Shown: positions 45,672 through 53,800 of the stretch, piece after piece
Layout: each line of letters starts with the position of its first letter
Position numbering within the stretch: the stretch's first letter is position 1
Assembly (NCBI RefSeq): GCF_018829635.1
Contig: NZ_JAHKKG010000015.1
Coordinates: 186,001 to 250,000, forward strand
DNA from: Paractinoplanes bogorensis
GTDB lineage: Bacteria; Actinomycetota; Actinomycetes; Mycobacteriales; Micromonosporaceae
Reading direction: 5' to 3'
Length of the DNA: 64,000 bases
The notes under the pieces: model-generated
Told to the model about the DNA's origin: nothing
Database searches by the model: none
The model's input: only the letters and a program-made list of their open reading frames with translations
Translations under genes and position numbers: made by a program

Positions 45672-47117
45672 TCAGCCGACCGGGTTCCAGCCGTCGGTGC
45701 CGGCCAGGTATTTCTGCGGGGTGTAGTTGGCGGCCTGCGAATCGCTCAGTTGCGGCCGGTTGCTGTTGGTGCCCGCGCCCGCGCCGGTGTTCTTGTATTC
45801 GCTGAAGCGCGCGTTCTGCCAGACGTTGCCGGACATGTCGATCCACGGCTGCGCGGTCTTGAGCGTGGCGCTCAGGTTCGACTCGCGATAGAGCACCTGC
45901 GCGTTCGGCCGCCACGGACGGCCGAGTTGCGTGACGTTGTTCGCCGCGCCGGTGATCGTGCATTGATAGAACAGCAGGCCGTACGTCTTGGCGGCGTCGG
46001 TGCTGGCGGCGGCGATCGGTCCACCACTGCTGCGCTTCTCATAGATCGTGGTGCCGTGGAACACGGTGGTCGCGCCGCCGAAGATGAAGTCGACCGTGCC
46101 CTCGACGTACGAGTTCCTGACGTACGAGCGGTTGTTGTTGACCAGGAACGTGTCCTGGTTGCCGAGGAAGCGCACGTTGGTGAACACCGAGCGGTCCGCG
46201 TTCAGGTTGACCGCCACGGCCTGGCTGCCCTCGCCGTAGTCGTTGGAGAACGTCAGGTTCGTGGCCGCGAAGTCGTGCCCGTCGAGGAACGCGGTGGCGC
46301 TGCCCGACGTGCCGTAGCCGCCGGCGCTGCTGTGGTTGTTGACGATCACGGTCTGGCTCGCGCTCGCACCGAGCCCCTGAAGCGTCACGTACGGCTTGTT
46401 GGACGGCACGGTGACGATCTCGCGGTAGGTGCCGGCCTTGATCGTGATGACGCGCCGGGTGGTGTTGTTCGCCGGGACGGCATCGATCGCGGCCTGGACG
46501 GTCGTGTACTGGCCGGTGCCGTCCTTGGCGACGGTCGCGTTCGCCGGTGCAGCCGTCGTCGGCGCCGGGCCTCCCGCTGCCGGATTGAACGCCCACTGCT
46601 TGTTGCTGTTCGCGGTGCACGTTTCCTGGATGATCGCGGCGCCGGACGCGGTGGACGCATCCTTGTCGCTGATGCACAGGCCGCTGCCGACGTTGATGAT
46701 CTGGAACGTGTTCGTGCCACTCGCGGCCAGGCGCCACTGCTGATTGGTCTGGGCGCTCGCGCAACCCCACTGCTGCAGCTGGACGCCGCTGGTGGTGGAT
46801 CCGCCCGGGACGTCGATGCACTTGCTGCTGCTGATGTTCTGGAGCAGGTAGTTGGAGCCGGCGGCGACCAGCTTGAACTGCTGCCAGTTGGCGCCGTCGG
46901 TGCAGCCCCACTGCTGGAGCAGCGCACCGTTCGCGGTGGAGGCGCCGGGGACGTCGATGCACTTGCCGCTCTTGGTGACGGCCAGATAGTAGGTGCCGCC
47001 GGTCGCGGGCAGGGTCGCCGCGTCGGACGGCCGCACGCCGACGGCGATCGCGGCGGTGGCGGCCGCGATCGCCAGGGTGGTGACGAGGAGGCGCCTTCTC
47101 AGGGGTGTTCGGGACAA
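45672..47117 (-). CDS. secreted pectinesterase (CE8) with ricin-type lectin module
   Basis: 481 residues from TTG 47117. Signal peptide to about residue 33, RICIN trefoil (about 40-178), linker, then a CE8 pectinesterase with FLGNQDTFLV, EGTVDFIFGGATTVF (catalytic Asp) and LGRPWRPNA. The enzyme removes methyl esters from pectin so the lyase can act. The 14-base LacI-type palindrome upstream (47151-47164) lies 34-47 bases before the start, where it could block the promoter. It is the first gene of the two-gene pectin operon. Confidence 0.95.
   Translation of the reverse strand: MSRTPLRRRLLVTTLAIAAATAAIAVGVRPSDAATLPATGGTYYLAVTKSGKCIDVPGASTANGALLQQWGCTDGANWQQFKLVAAGSNYLLQNISSSKCIDVPGGSTTSGVQLQQWGCASAQTNQQWRLAASGTNTFQIINVGSGLCISDKDASTASGAAIIQETCTANSNKQWAFNPAAGGPAPTTAAPANATVAKDGTGQYTTVQAAIDAVPANNTTRRVITIKAGTYREIVTVPSNKPYVTLQGLGASASQTVIVNNHSSAGGYGTSGSATAFLDGHDFAATNLTFSNDYGEGSQAVAVNLNADRSVFTNVRFLGNQDTFLVNNNRSYVRNSYVEGTVDFIFGGATTVFHGTTIYEKRSSGGPIAAASTDAAKTYGLLFYQCTITGAANNVTQLGRPWRPNAQVLYRESNLSATLKTAQPWIDMSGNVWQNARFSEYKNTGAGAGTNSNRPQLSDSQAANYTPQKYLAGTDGWNPVG
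46587..47000 (-). repeat. ricin-trefoil module copy 2 (in pectinesterase)
   Basis: Partner of the module at 45129-45545. Differences cluster at the QQWR...QIINVG segment (LAASGTNTF here, VSPSGSGTY there). Confidence 0.85.
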
Positions 47118-47150
47118 CCCCTTGTCCTCTCGCTAGTCTGTCCCGGGATT

Positions 47151-47164
47151 TGGGAGCGCTCCCG
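47151..47164. promoter_or_regulatory. CebR-like LacI-family operator
   Basis: TGGGAGCGCTCCCG contains the perfect palindrome GGGAGCGCTCCC and differs by one base from the CebR-type site TGGGAGCGCTCCCA. It sits upstream of the pectinesterase/lyase operon. No LacI-family gene lies in the window. Confidence 0.7.
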
Positions 47165-47396
47165 GAAAGTGACGCTGTGCTGTCGCCACCGCGGGGAATC
47201 GGCGGCACCCTGGTAGATGCGCGGTTGGCGCCGCGACAACAGGAATCGCCAAGATTTCTTCGGCGGGCGGCCTCTTTACAGGTAGGAGGCCTGGTGACAG
47301 CATCGGCGCACTCGTTCCGGCCGGGAATTCAATAGACATGCGTGGATTCCATGGGTCGGCCCGCGCCTCGCGTGGGAACGAATGAGGGAGCATGCG

Positions 47397-49622
47397 GTGA
47401 CACGGAGTCAGATCGGCCGGGCGTCGGCGACTCCCGCCGGCCCGCCCGGCGCGGACAGTCCTCGGCCCGCCCGCCCGACGCGACCAGCCGCGCCCGCCGG
47501 CCCGCCCGGCGCGGACAGTCCACGGCCCGCCCGCCCGACGCGACCAGCCGCCGGCGCGGCAGATGTTTCCCGCGCCGCAGACCCCCGCACCGTGGACGTC
47601 GCACAATTTGTGCGATTGGCGCAGCGCGGGGACGTCGCGGCGCGCGATTCGCTCATCAGCGCGCATCTGCCGCTCATCTACAACGTGATCGGGCGGGCGC
47701 TCGACGGGCATCCCGATGTGGACGATCTCGTGCAGGAGACGATGCTGCGGGCGATCCGCGGGCTGGGTGGACTGCGCGAGGCTGATCGATTCCGGTCATG
47801 GTTGGTCGCTATCGCGTACCGGCAGATCCAATTGCATCTGCGTGCCCGCCGGACGACACCGGTGCGGACGATGCCCGCGGCGCTCGACGTGCCCGATCCG
47901 GGCGGCGACTTCGCCGAGCGGGCGACGGCCGAACTGGTGGTCACCGACCAGCGGCGGGAACTGGTCGAGGCGACCCGATGGCTGGACGACCAGGACCGGC
48001 GGCTGCTCGGGTTGTGGTGGCAGGAGGCGGCGGGCGACCTCACGCGTACGGAACTGGCGGCCGCGCTCGACGTCCGGCCCAAGCACGCGGCGGTGCGCGT
48101 CCAGCGGATGAAGGCGCAACTCGACGCGGCCCGCGGGATCGTGCGGGCGTTGCGGACACGACCGCGCTGCCCCGACCTGGTCGAGCAGGTCAAGCGGTGG
48201 GACGGTGTCGCCGACCCGCTGTGGCGGAAACGGTTGATCCGACACGTACGGGAATGTCCGCAGTGCTCACTCGGCCGGCACGGCCTGGTCGCGCCCGAGG
48301 AACTGCTGCTGGGCATCGCGGCGTTGCCGGTGCCGGCCGCCCTGGTGACCGGCGTTCTCTCGTCGTCGGTCAAGGTCACGTCGTCGCTGCTGCCGCACAA
48401 GTTGCTCGCGGCGGCGGCCGTGGCGTCGGTCGCAGTCGGGGGCGGCATCGTCTACGCCGTCCATCAGACCCCGGCCCCGGCCCCGAACGTCGCCGTCGCT
48501 CCCCCGGCGGTCGTCCGGCCGTCGGCTCCCGGCGCAGTCGTGGGGAGCCGGGCCGCGGCCGCACCGTCGAGCGCCGCCGCTCGCCCGGTGGTCGGGACGG
48601 GTGTGCAACGGGCGGACGTGTTCGTGGCACCCACCGGGTCGGACCGGAGTGGGGACGGGTCGGTCGGGAAGCCGTACGGAAGCTTGGAAAAGGCTGTCAC
48701 CGTGATCCGGCCCGGCCAGACCATCGCGATGCGCGGCGGGACCTATCCGCTCGGCTCCGAAGTCGAGATAACCGTCAGTGGCACCGCCTCGCGCCGCATC
48801 ACGCTGAGCAACTATCGCGACGAACGTCCGGTGATCGACGCCGCCGGGCTGCCCCCGACCGACTGGGCCGTCGACCAGACCGCGTCGTACTGGACCGTGC
48901 AGGGCCTGGAGATCCGGAACGCGCCGGCCCACGCGTACGTGTGCTCGGGCTGCCGGTCGAACGTCTTCCAACGGCTGGTCCTGCGCGGCAACAAGCGGGC
49001 CGGGATGATGCTGCGCGATCCCGGCACCATCGGCAACCGGGTGCTGGGCAACGACTTCACCGGCTCGGACGGGATCGGGCTGGGCCTGCAGTTCGGCTCG
49101 GGCGCGGGCAACCAGGTGCGGGGCAACCGGTTCGCCGGTAACGGGGAGTCCGGGCTGGACCTGAAGTTCGACAGCCCGGTCACGGTCGAAGGTAACTGGT
49201 CGTACGACAACGGCGGCAACGGCTTCGTGCTGACCGGCGAGCCGGCGTCGCACCGGCTGCGGAACAACGCCGCCTGGGACAACGGCAACCACGGCTTCAC
49301 CGACGACGCCGGCCCGACCCGCGGGTTGAGCCTGGTCGGCAACACGGCGTTCCGGAACCGGGGCTCCGGTTTCGCGCTGCCCGGCGGCCCGGCCACGCTG
49401 CGCGCCAACGTCGCCGTGGACAACACGGGCGAGCCGGCCGGGCTGGCGCCGGGCTCGGCCGCAACCGGCAACAGCTGGCAGCAGCCGGGTTGGTCCGCTG
49501 ATCGTTTCCGGTCGGTGGCGCCGTCGTCGGCCGAGGCCGCGCGCACCGCCGCCGGGCAACTGCCGCCCACCGGCTTCCTGGTCACGGCGGACGACATGGG
49601 CGCCACCATGACCGCCGACTGA
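47397..49622 (+). CDS. single-chain ECF sigma / zinc anti-sigma / membrane / beta-helix protein
   Basis: 741 residues from GTG 47397 (AGGGAG six bases upstream; ATG 47382 is the alternative). A proline-rich N-terminus holds a 20-residue tandem repeat. Sigma region 2 (about 66-140, VDDLVQETMLRAIRGL) and region 4 (about 185-245) follow, then a zinc anti-sigma motif Cys258, with HVRECPQC supplying HxxxCxxC (His283, Cys287, Cys290). A membrane helix lies at about 336-356. The remaining 340 residues are extracellular: a Ser/Pro linker and a right-handed beta-helix with many NxxxxN turns (for example GNRVLGNDFTGSDG), of the pectate-lyase-like fold. The chain thus joins sigma factor, inhibitor, anchor and probable carbohydrate sensor. 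Activation would need proteolysis or a switch (inference). Confidence 0.88.
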   Translation: MTRSQIGRASATPAGPPGADSPRPARPTRPAAPAGPPGADSPRPARPTRPAAGAADVSRAADPRTVDVAQFVRLAQRGDVAARDSLISAHLPLIYNVIGRALDGHPDVDDLVQETMLRAIRGLGGLREADRFRSWLVAIAYRQIQLHLRARRTTPVRTMPAALDVPDPGGDFAERATAELVVTDQRRELVEATRWLDDQDRRLLGLWWQEAAGDLTRTELAAALDVRPKHAAVRVQRMKAQLDAARGIVRALRTRPRCPDLVEQVKRWDGVADPLWRKRLIRHVRECPQCSLGRHGLVAPEELLLGIAALPVPAALVTGVLSSSVKVTSSLLPHKLLAAAAVASVAVGGGIVYAVHQTPAPAPNVAVAPPAVVRPSAPGAVVGSRAAAAPSSAAARPVVGTGVQRADVFVAPTGSDRSGDGSVGKPYGSLEKAVTVIRPGQTIAMRGGTYPLGSEVEITVSGTASRRITLSNYRDERPVIDAAGLPPTDWAVDQTASYWTVQGLEIRNAPAHAYVCSGCRSNVFQRLVLRGNKRAGMMLRDPGTIGNRVLGNDFTGSDGIGLGLQFGSGAGNQVRGNRFAGNGESGLDLKFDSPVTVEGNWSYDNGGNGFVLTGEPASHRLRNNAAWDNGNHGFTDDAGPTRGLSLVGNTAFRNRGSGFALPGGPATLRANVAVDNTGEPAGLAPGSAATGNSWQQPGWSADRFRSVAPSSAEAARTAAGQLPPTGFLVTADDMGATMTAD
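47431..47550. repeat. two-copy 60-base tandem repeat
   Basis: 47431-47490 and 47491-47550 are nearly identical. They code for PAGPPGADSPRPARPTRPAA twice in the N-terminus of the sigma fusion protein, so copy number would change a disordered leader, not the fold. Confidence 0.9.
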
Positions 49623-49661
49623 TCGCCCGCGCCCGGCCGGATCACTTGCTCCCATCAGCAC

Positions 49662-49720
49662 GGCGTCCGGCTCGCGGTGTCCGGCTCGCGGCGTCCGGCG
49701 TCCGGCGTCCGGCGTCCGGC
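49662..49720. repeat. degenerate array of GCGTCCGG-type units
   Basis: GGCGTCCGG, GGTGTCCGG and related 7- to 15-base units repeat through this non-coding stretch after the sigma fusion gene; the last four units are perfect 7-mers. It looks like slipped-strand expansion. Confidence 0.7.
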
Positions 49721-49736
49721 TTCATGGTGGAAACAG

Positions 49737-49767
49737 CGAAGGCCCGGTCTGCGCGACCGAGCCTTCG
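49737..49767 (-). terminator. terminator downstream of tRNA-His
   Basis: CGAAGGC at 49737-49743 pairs with GCCTTCG at 49761-49767, with inner CGGTC/GACCG pairs. On the minus strand it follows the tRNA by 12 bases and is followed by CTGTTT. Confidence 0.7.
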
Positions 49768-49778
49768 TTACTTGCTGA

Positions 49779-49855
49779 TGGGGTGATCGACGGGACTTGA
49801 ACCCGCGACCCCCTGGACCACAACCAGGTGCTCTACCAACTGAGCTACGACCACC
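49779..49855 (-). tRNA. tRNA-His (anticodon GTG)
   Basis: On the minus strand the acceptor stem GTGGTCG pairs with CGATCAC; the D-arm reads AGCTCAGTTGGTAGAGC, the anticodon loop TTGTGGT contains GTG, and the T-arm is GGGTTCAAGTCCC. The extra G at position -1 (49855) pairs with discriminator C73 (49782), the hallmark of tRNA-His. The 3' CCA (49781-49779) is encoded. Confidence 0.97.
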
Positions 49856-49951
49856 ATCGCGCACGGGGACAGCCCCGTGGTGCTCGACAAGCATAGCGGC
49901 ACGACGCGGCCACTCGTCGAGCGGGTTCCCGGCACGGCCGGGTGACGCCGC

Positions 49952-50542
49952 CTACAGCTCGGCGGCGATGGCCTTGGCCTGCTCGACGTCGGGGCCGGGG
50001 AGCGGGACGAAGATCGCGCGACGGTAGTACTCGAGCTCGCGGATGCTCTCCTGGATGTCGGCCAGCGCGCGGTGGGCCAGACCCTTGGCGGGCTGACCGA
50101 AATACACACGCGGGTACCAGCGGCGGCACAGTTCCTTGATCGAGGAGACGTCGATCATGCGGTAGTGCAGGAAGTTGTCGAGCGCCGGCATGTCCCGGGC
50201 CAGGAAGCCGCGGTCGGTGGCGATCGAATTGCCGCACAGCGGGGCCGTGCGCGGGTTGGCGACATATTGCTGCACGTACGCGAGCACGGCCGCCTCGGCC
50301 TCGGCCATGGTGATCGCCGACCGGCGCACCTCTTCGGTGAGACCCGACTTGGCGTGCATGTCACGCACCACCGGCGGCATCGCGTCGAGCGCCGCGTCGT
50401 CGGCGTGGATGACCAGGTCAATGCCGTCACCCAGCACGTTCAGATCGCCATCGGTGACCAGCGCGGCGACCTCGATGAGCTTGTCCTTGCCCAGGTCGAG
50501 GCCCGTCATCTCACAGTCGATCCACACCAAATGATCAGCCAC
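49952..50542 (-). CDS. orn: oligoribonuclease
   Basis: 196 residues from GTG 50542; a longer upstream frame (to 50983) crosses a structured RNA and has no similarity. It is a DEDDh 3'-5' exonuclease: WIDCEMTGLDLG (Asp, Glu), GNSIATDRGFLARDMP (Asp) and AHRALADIQESI (His, Asp). Orn degrades two- to five-base RNAs and pGpG, the product of c-di-GMP breakdown. Family length is about 180-200, so it is complete. It lies just upstream of tRNA-His on the same strand. Confidence 0.96.
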   Translation of the reverse strand: MADHLVWIDCEMTGLDLGKDKLIEVAALVTDGDLNVLGDGIDLVIHADDAALDAMPPVVRDMHAKSGLTEEVRRSAITMAEAEAAVLAYVQQYVANPRTAPLCGNSIATDRGFLARDMPALDNFLHYRMIDVSSIKELCRRWYPRVYFGQPAKGLAHRALADIQESIRELEYYRRAIFVPLPGPDVEQAKAIAAEL

Positions 50543-50674
50543 CCGGACAGCGTACGCCGCGACGGCATGGACTGCTGTCACCTCCTCGCGAGCCACCCTT
50601 CCGGGCAGGACACACGCAGGCTGGCCGTTTGTCCGCTTTCGGGCGATGACCTCCCACTCGGGGTGACGAGGGGC

Positions 50675-50680
50675 TAAACT
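50675..50680 (+). promoter_or_regulatory. -10 element for the 6C-like RNA
   Basis: TAAACT fits TANNNT and would place the transcript start near 50686, at the foot of the two-part hairpin. No good -35 is visible. Confidence 0.45.
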
Positions 50681-50685
50681 GGTCT

Positions 50686-50763
50686 TAACGGACGAAGCCC
50701 CCCTTCGGTTACTCCGTTCCCCCGGTAAAGGGCCCTCCACGTCGGCAGCGTGGAGGGCCCTTT
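50686..50763 (+). ncRNA. 6C-like small RNA
   Basis: From about 50686, AACGGA pairs with TCCGTT and inside it CGAAG pairs with CTTCG around a six-cytosine loop; a second C-run (CCCCC) follows and a strong terminator hairpin ends the transcript at 50763. Two C-rich hairpin elements are the mark of the 6C RNA family, found widely in actinobacteria, whose C-loops pair with target mRNAs. The match is by eye, not by covariance model. Confidence 0.6.
50727..50763 (+). terminator. terminator of the 6C-like RNA
   Basis: AAAGGGCCCTCCACG pairs with CGTGGAGGGCCCTTT (15 pairs) around a seven-base loop. It is one of the strongest hairpins in the window. Confidence 0.85.
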
Positions 50764-50817
50764 CGGCGTCCCACACCACTCCGGTACGGCTCCCGCGCTT
50801 CGAGGGGACGCAGACGT

Positions 50818-50849
50818 GAAGAAGGCCGCCCGATCGGGCGGCCTTCTTC
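50818..50849. terminator. terminator after the large repetitive membrane protein gene
   Basis: GAAGAAGGCCGCCCGA pairs with TCGGGCGGCCTTCTTC without an obvious loop, a 32-base near-perfect palindrome. It lies 23 bases after the stop at 50872 on the minus strand and can act in both directions. Confidence 0.85.
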
Positions 50850-50871
50850 GTTATCCGGTGTGGTCGAGGAC

Positions 50872-53800
50872 TCAGTGCTCGGTGGACTCCTCCGACTGGC
50901 CGCTCGTGGTGCTGCGGCGACGGCGGCGAGGTGCGTCGCCGCTCAGCAGTTCGGCCGCCTCCTGCTGGTAGGCCGCCAGCCACCCGGCCGGCGTCCCGCT
51001 CGCGGCCGGGATCGCCCCCGTGCTGGTGCGCAGCGGGACATCCTCCGACCGGCTCGGCCGGGGAGTGGTGGTTGCCGGCTTGGCGGCGCGGGTGGTGCGG
51101 GCCGCGGGCGTCGACTTGGCCGGGGCCGCCTTGGGCTTGGCCGGCGCCGACTTGGCCGGGGCGGGTGTCTTGGCCGCGGCCGCCGACTTCGCCGGGGTGG
51201 TCCGGGTCGCGGCCGGCTTCACCGCGCTCTTCGCGGCCGTCGACCGAGTGGCCCGGGCCGGCTTGTCGGATTCGGTCTCGGCCGCGTCGGGCTTGGGCTT
51301 GGTGCTTCGCGTACGAGTGGCACGGGTCTTCGGCTTGGGCTTCTCGTCCACGGCCGACGACTCGTCATCCAGCACGTCGGCGGCCGGTTCCGACCCGACG
51401 GCGGCGGCTGCGGCGGCCCGCGCGGCCACCGTCTCGGCGGCCTTGCGCCAGGCGGCGGGAGCACCCCGGCCAGCACCGGCTCCCGGCAGCCGGCCCGAGA
51501 ACGACGAGGACGACCCGCCGCCGTCGACCCGGCCCTGCGCCTGGGCCATCAGGTCACGGTCACGGGTGCCGCCCCGCTTCGGGGAGTCGGTAGGGGCTTC
51601 CGCCTGCTCATCGCCGGCAGCAGCGTGGCCGTCCGTCTCAACGGAACCGTGCTCCCCCGCCACCGAAGTCGAACCGTCGTGCCCGTTGAGCGCCGCGGAC
51701 ACTTCGTGGCCGTCGGCCATCGCGGAAACATCCTGGCCATCGGCATCGTGGCCGTTCGCCACCGGGACGTCTTGGCGGTTGGCGCCCGCCGGAGCGTTCC
51801 GGCCGTCCGCGATCGTCGAGACGGTCTGACCGTTCGCCATTGTCGAGGCGTCGTGGCCGTTCGCCATTGTCGAGGCGTCGTGGCCGTTCGTCATCGCCGA
51901 AGCGTCGTGGCCGTTCGTCATCGCCGAAGCGTCTCGGTCGTTCGCCACGGACGGGGCGGCGTGACCGTTGGTCGCCGCGGGAACGTCGTGACCGCCGGCC
52001 ACAGCGGCAACGAACTGGTCGTTCGTCGCCGCGGGAACGTGGCCGCCGGCCACAGCGGCAACGGGCTGACCGTTGGTCGCCGCGGAGACGGTCTGACCGT
52101 CGGCCACCGCCGAAGCATCGTGCCCGTTGGCCATCGTGGCGGCGACCCGGGCGTCGGTCGCTGCAGGACCGGCTTGAGCCGTGCTGTCGGCCGCTGCGGT
52201 GGCTCCGATAGGTGCGGACGAGTCGACGATCGGGGAGGCCGACTGCGCGTTGACGCCGTTGGCGATACGCGACGGCTGACCGGCGGTCCCGTTCGGTGCC
52301 TGCTGACCGGCTCCACCGGGCGCCTGGTGGGTGGCGGCTGCGGTCTGCGGACGGCCGTTGGCCCGGGCCTCGGCCGGGACCGGCGACGCGGCCGGGTCGG
52401 GCCGGGTCGGCTTCGGGCGCTGCGTGGGTGAAGAGCCGGCGCCCCGGGCCATCGCGTGCATGGCAGCCGGCGCCTCCGACGCGGCCCGCGACTTGGCGGC
52501 CTCACCGGCCGGGGTCAAGCCGGAGACCCGGGACGGCGAGCCGGCCGAGGCGTTGGCGGGAACCGGGCCGGTCTCCTCCTGGGCCGGGAGATCCGTTCCG
52601 GGCGGGGTCGGCCGACCGCCGTTGTCCGGGCGGGACGGGGACGGAACGATCGGGCGCGGCGGCGCGGGCGGACCGGGAACCACCGGACGCGGCGGGGCCG
52701 GAGCCGTGGTCGCCGACGCGGACTTACTGGCCGACGGGATCCCCGACGCGCCGTCGCCGTCGCCGTCGCCGTCGCCAGAAGCAGAGCCGCCGTGAGCAGA
52801 GCCGCCGTGCACGTCGGCGTGAGCTGGGCCGCCGTAAGAAGCGCCGCCGTGCACGTCGGCGTGAGCTGAGCCGCCGTGAGCAGGGCCGTCAGAAGCAGGG
52901 CCGTTAGAAGCAGAGTCGCTGGGAGCAGAGTCGCTGGGAGCAGAGTCGCTGGGAGCAGAGCTCGTCGGCGCGGCATCGGACGCCACAGCTTCGCCCTCGA
53001 CATCAGCGGCGGGCGACCCACCAGATGCGACGCGGCCGGAGGGCGAGGCGACCGGCGACCCATCGGACACAGCGCGGCCGGAGGACGATGCAACCGGCGA
53101 CCCATCAGACACAACGCGGCCGGAGGACGAGACGACCGGCGACCCACCGGACACAACGCGGCCGGAGGACGAGACGACCGGCGACCCGTCGACCGAACCC
53201 GGAACCTCGTCGGCCGGCTCACCGGACGCCGGGCCTGGGGCCGACACGCCCGACGCCGTGGCAGGCACCGCGTCGGCCGACGCCGCACCCGAACCCGCCG
53301 CGCCCTTGGCCGACTTCGCCCCCGTCGGTGCCGTGGCCGAACCCGGCCCGGCCAGCGACTCGGCGGAACCCGGCCCGGCCGGCGACTCGGCGGAACCCGG
53401 CCCGGCCGGCGACTCGGCGGAACCCGGTCCGGCCGGCGCCGACGCGGCGGGCGCATGGCCGGACGTCTCGTCGGCGGCGACGAAGCCGTCCGGCGTCCTG
53501 GCCGGGGCGACCGGCGTCTTGGCCGGGATCCCGAGGGAATCGGCGCCCGAGGCGGGAGCCGACACCGGCCGGCCGTTGGCAGCGCCGGCGCCGGCTCCCG
53601 ATGCCGGGCGGACCCCACTGGCGGATGGGGTGGCCGGCGCAGCGATGGTCTTGGGCGGCACCGGCGGGAACGGACCAGGCCGGGCGGCGGGCTTGCTGTC
53701 GGCCAGACTGGCCGGACGACCCGAAGCCACCGACCCCGAAACACCAGACCCCGAAACACCAGACCCCGAGGCAACAGCCCCCGAACCTCCGGCCCCCGAA

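Noticed and set aside
51690..52140. Regular repeats suggesting a CRISPR array
   Set aside because: Units are 27 bases, contiguous without unique spacers, in frame, and drift as protein repeats do.
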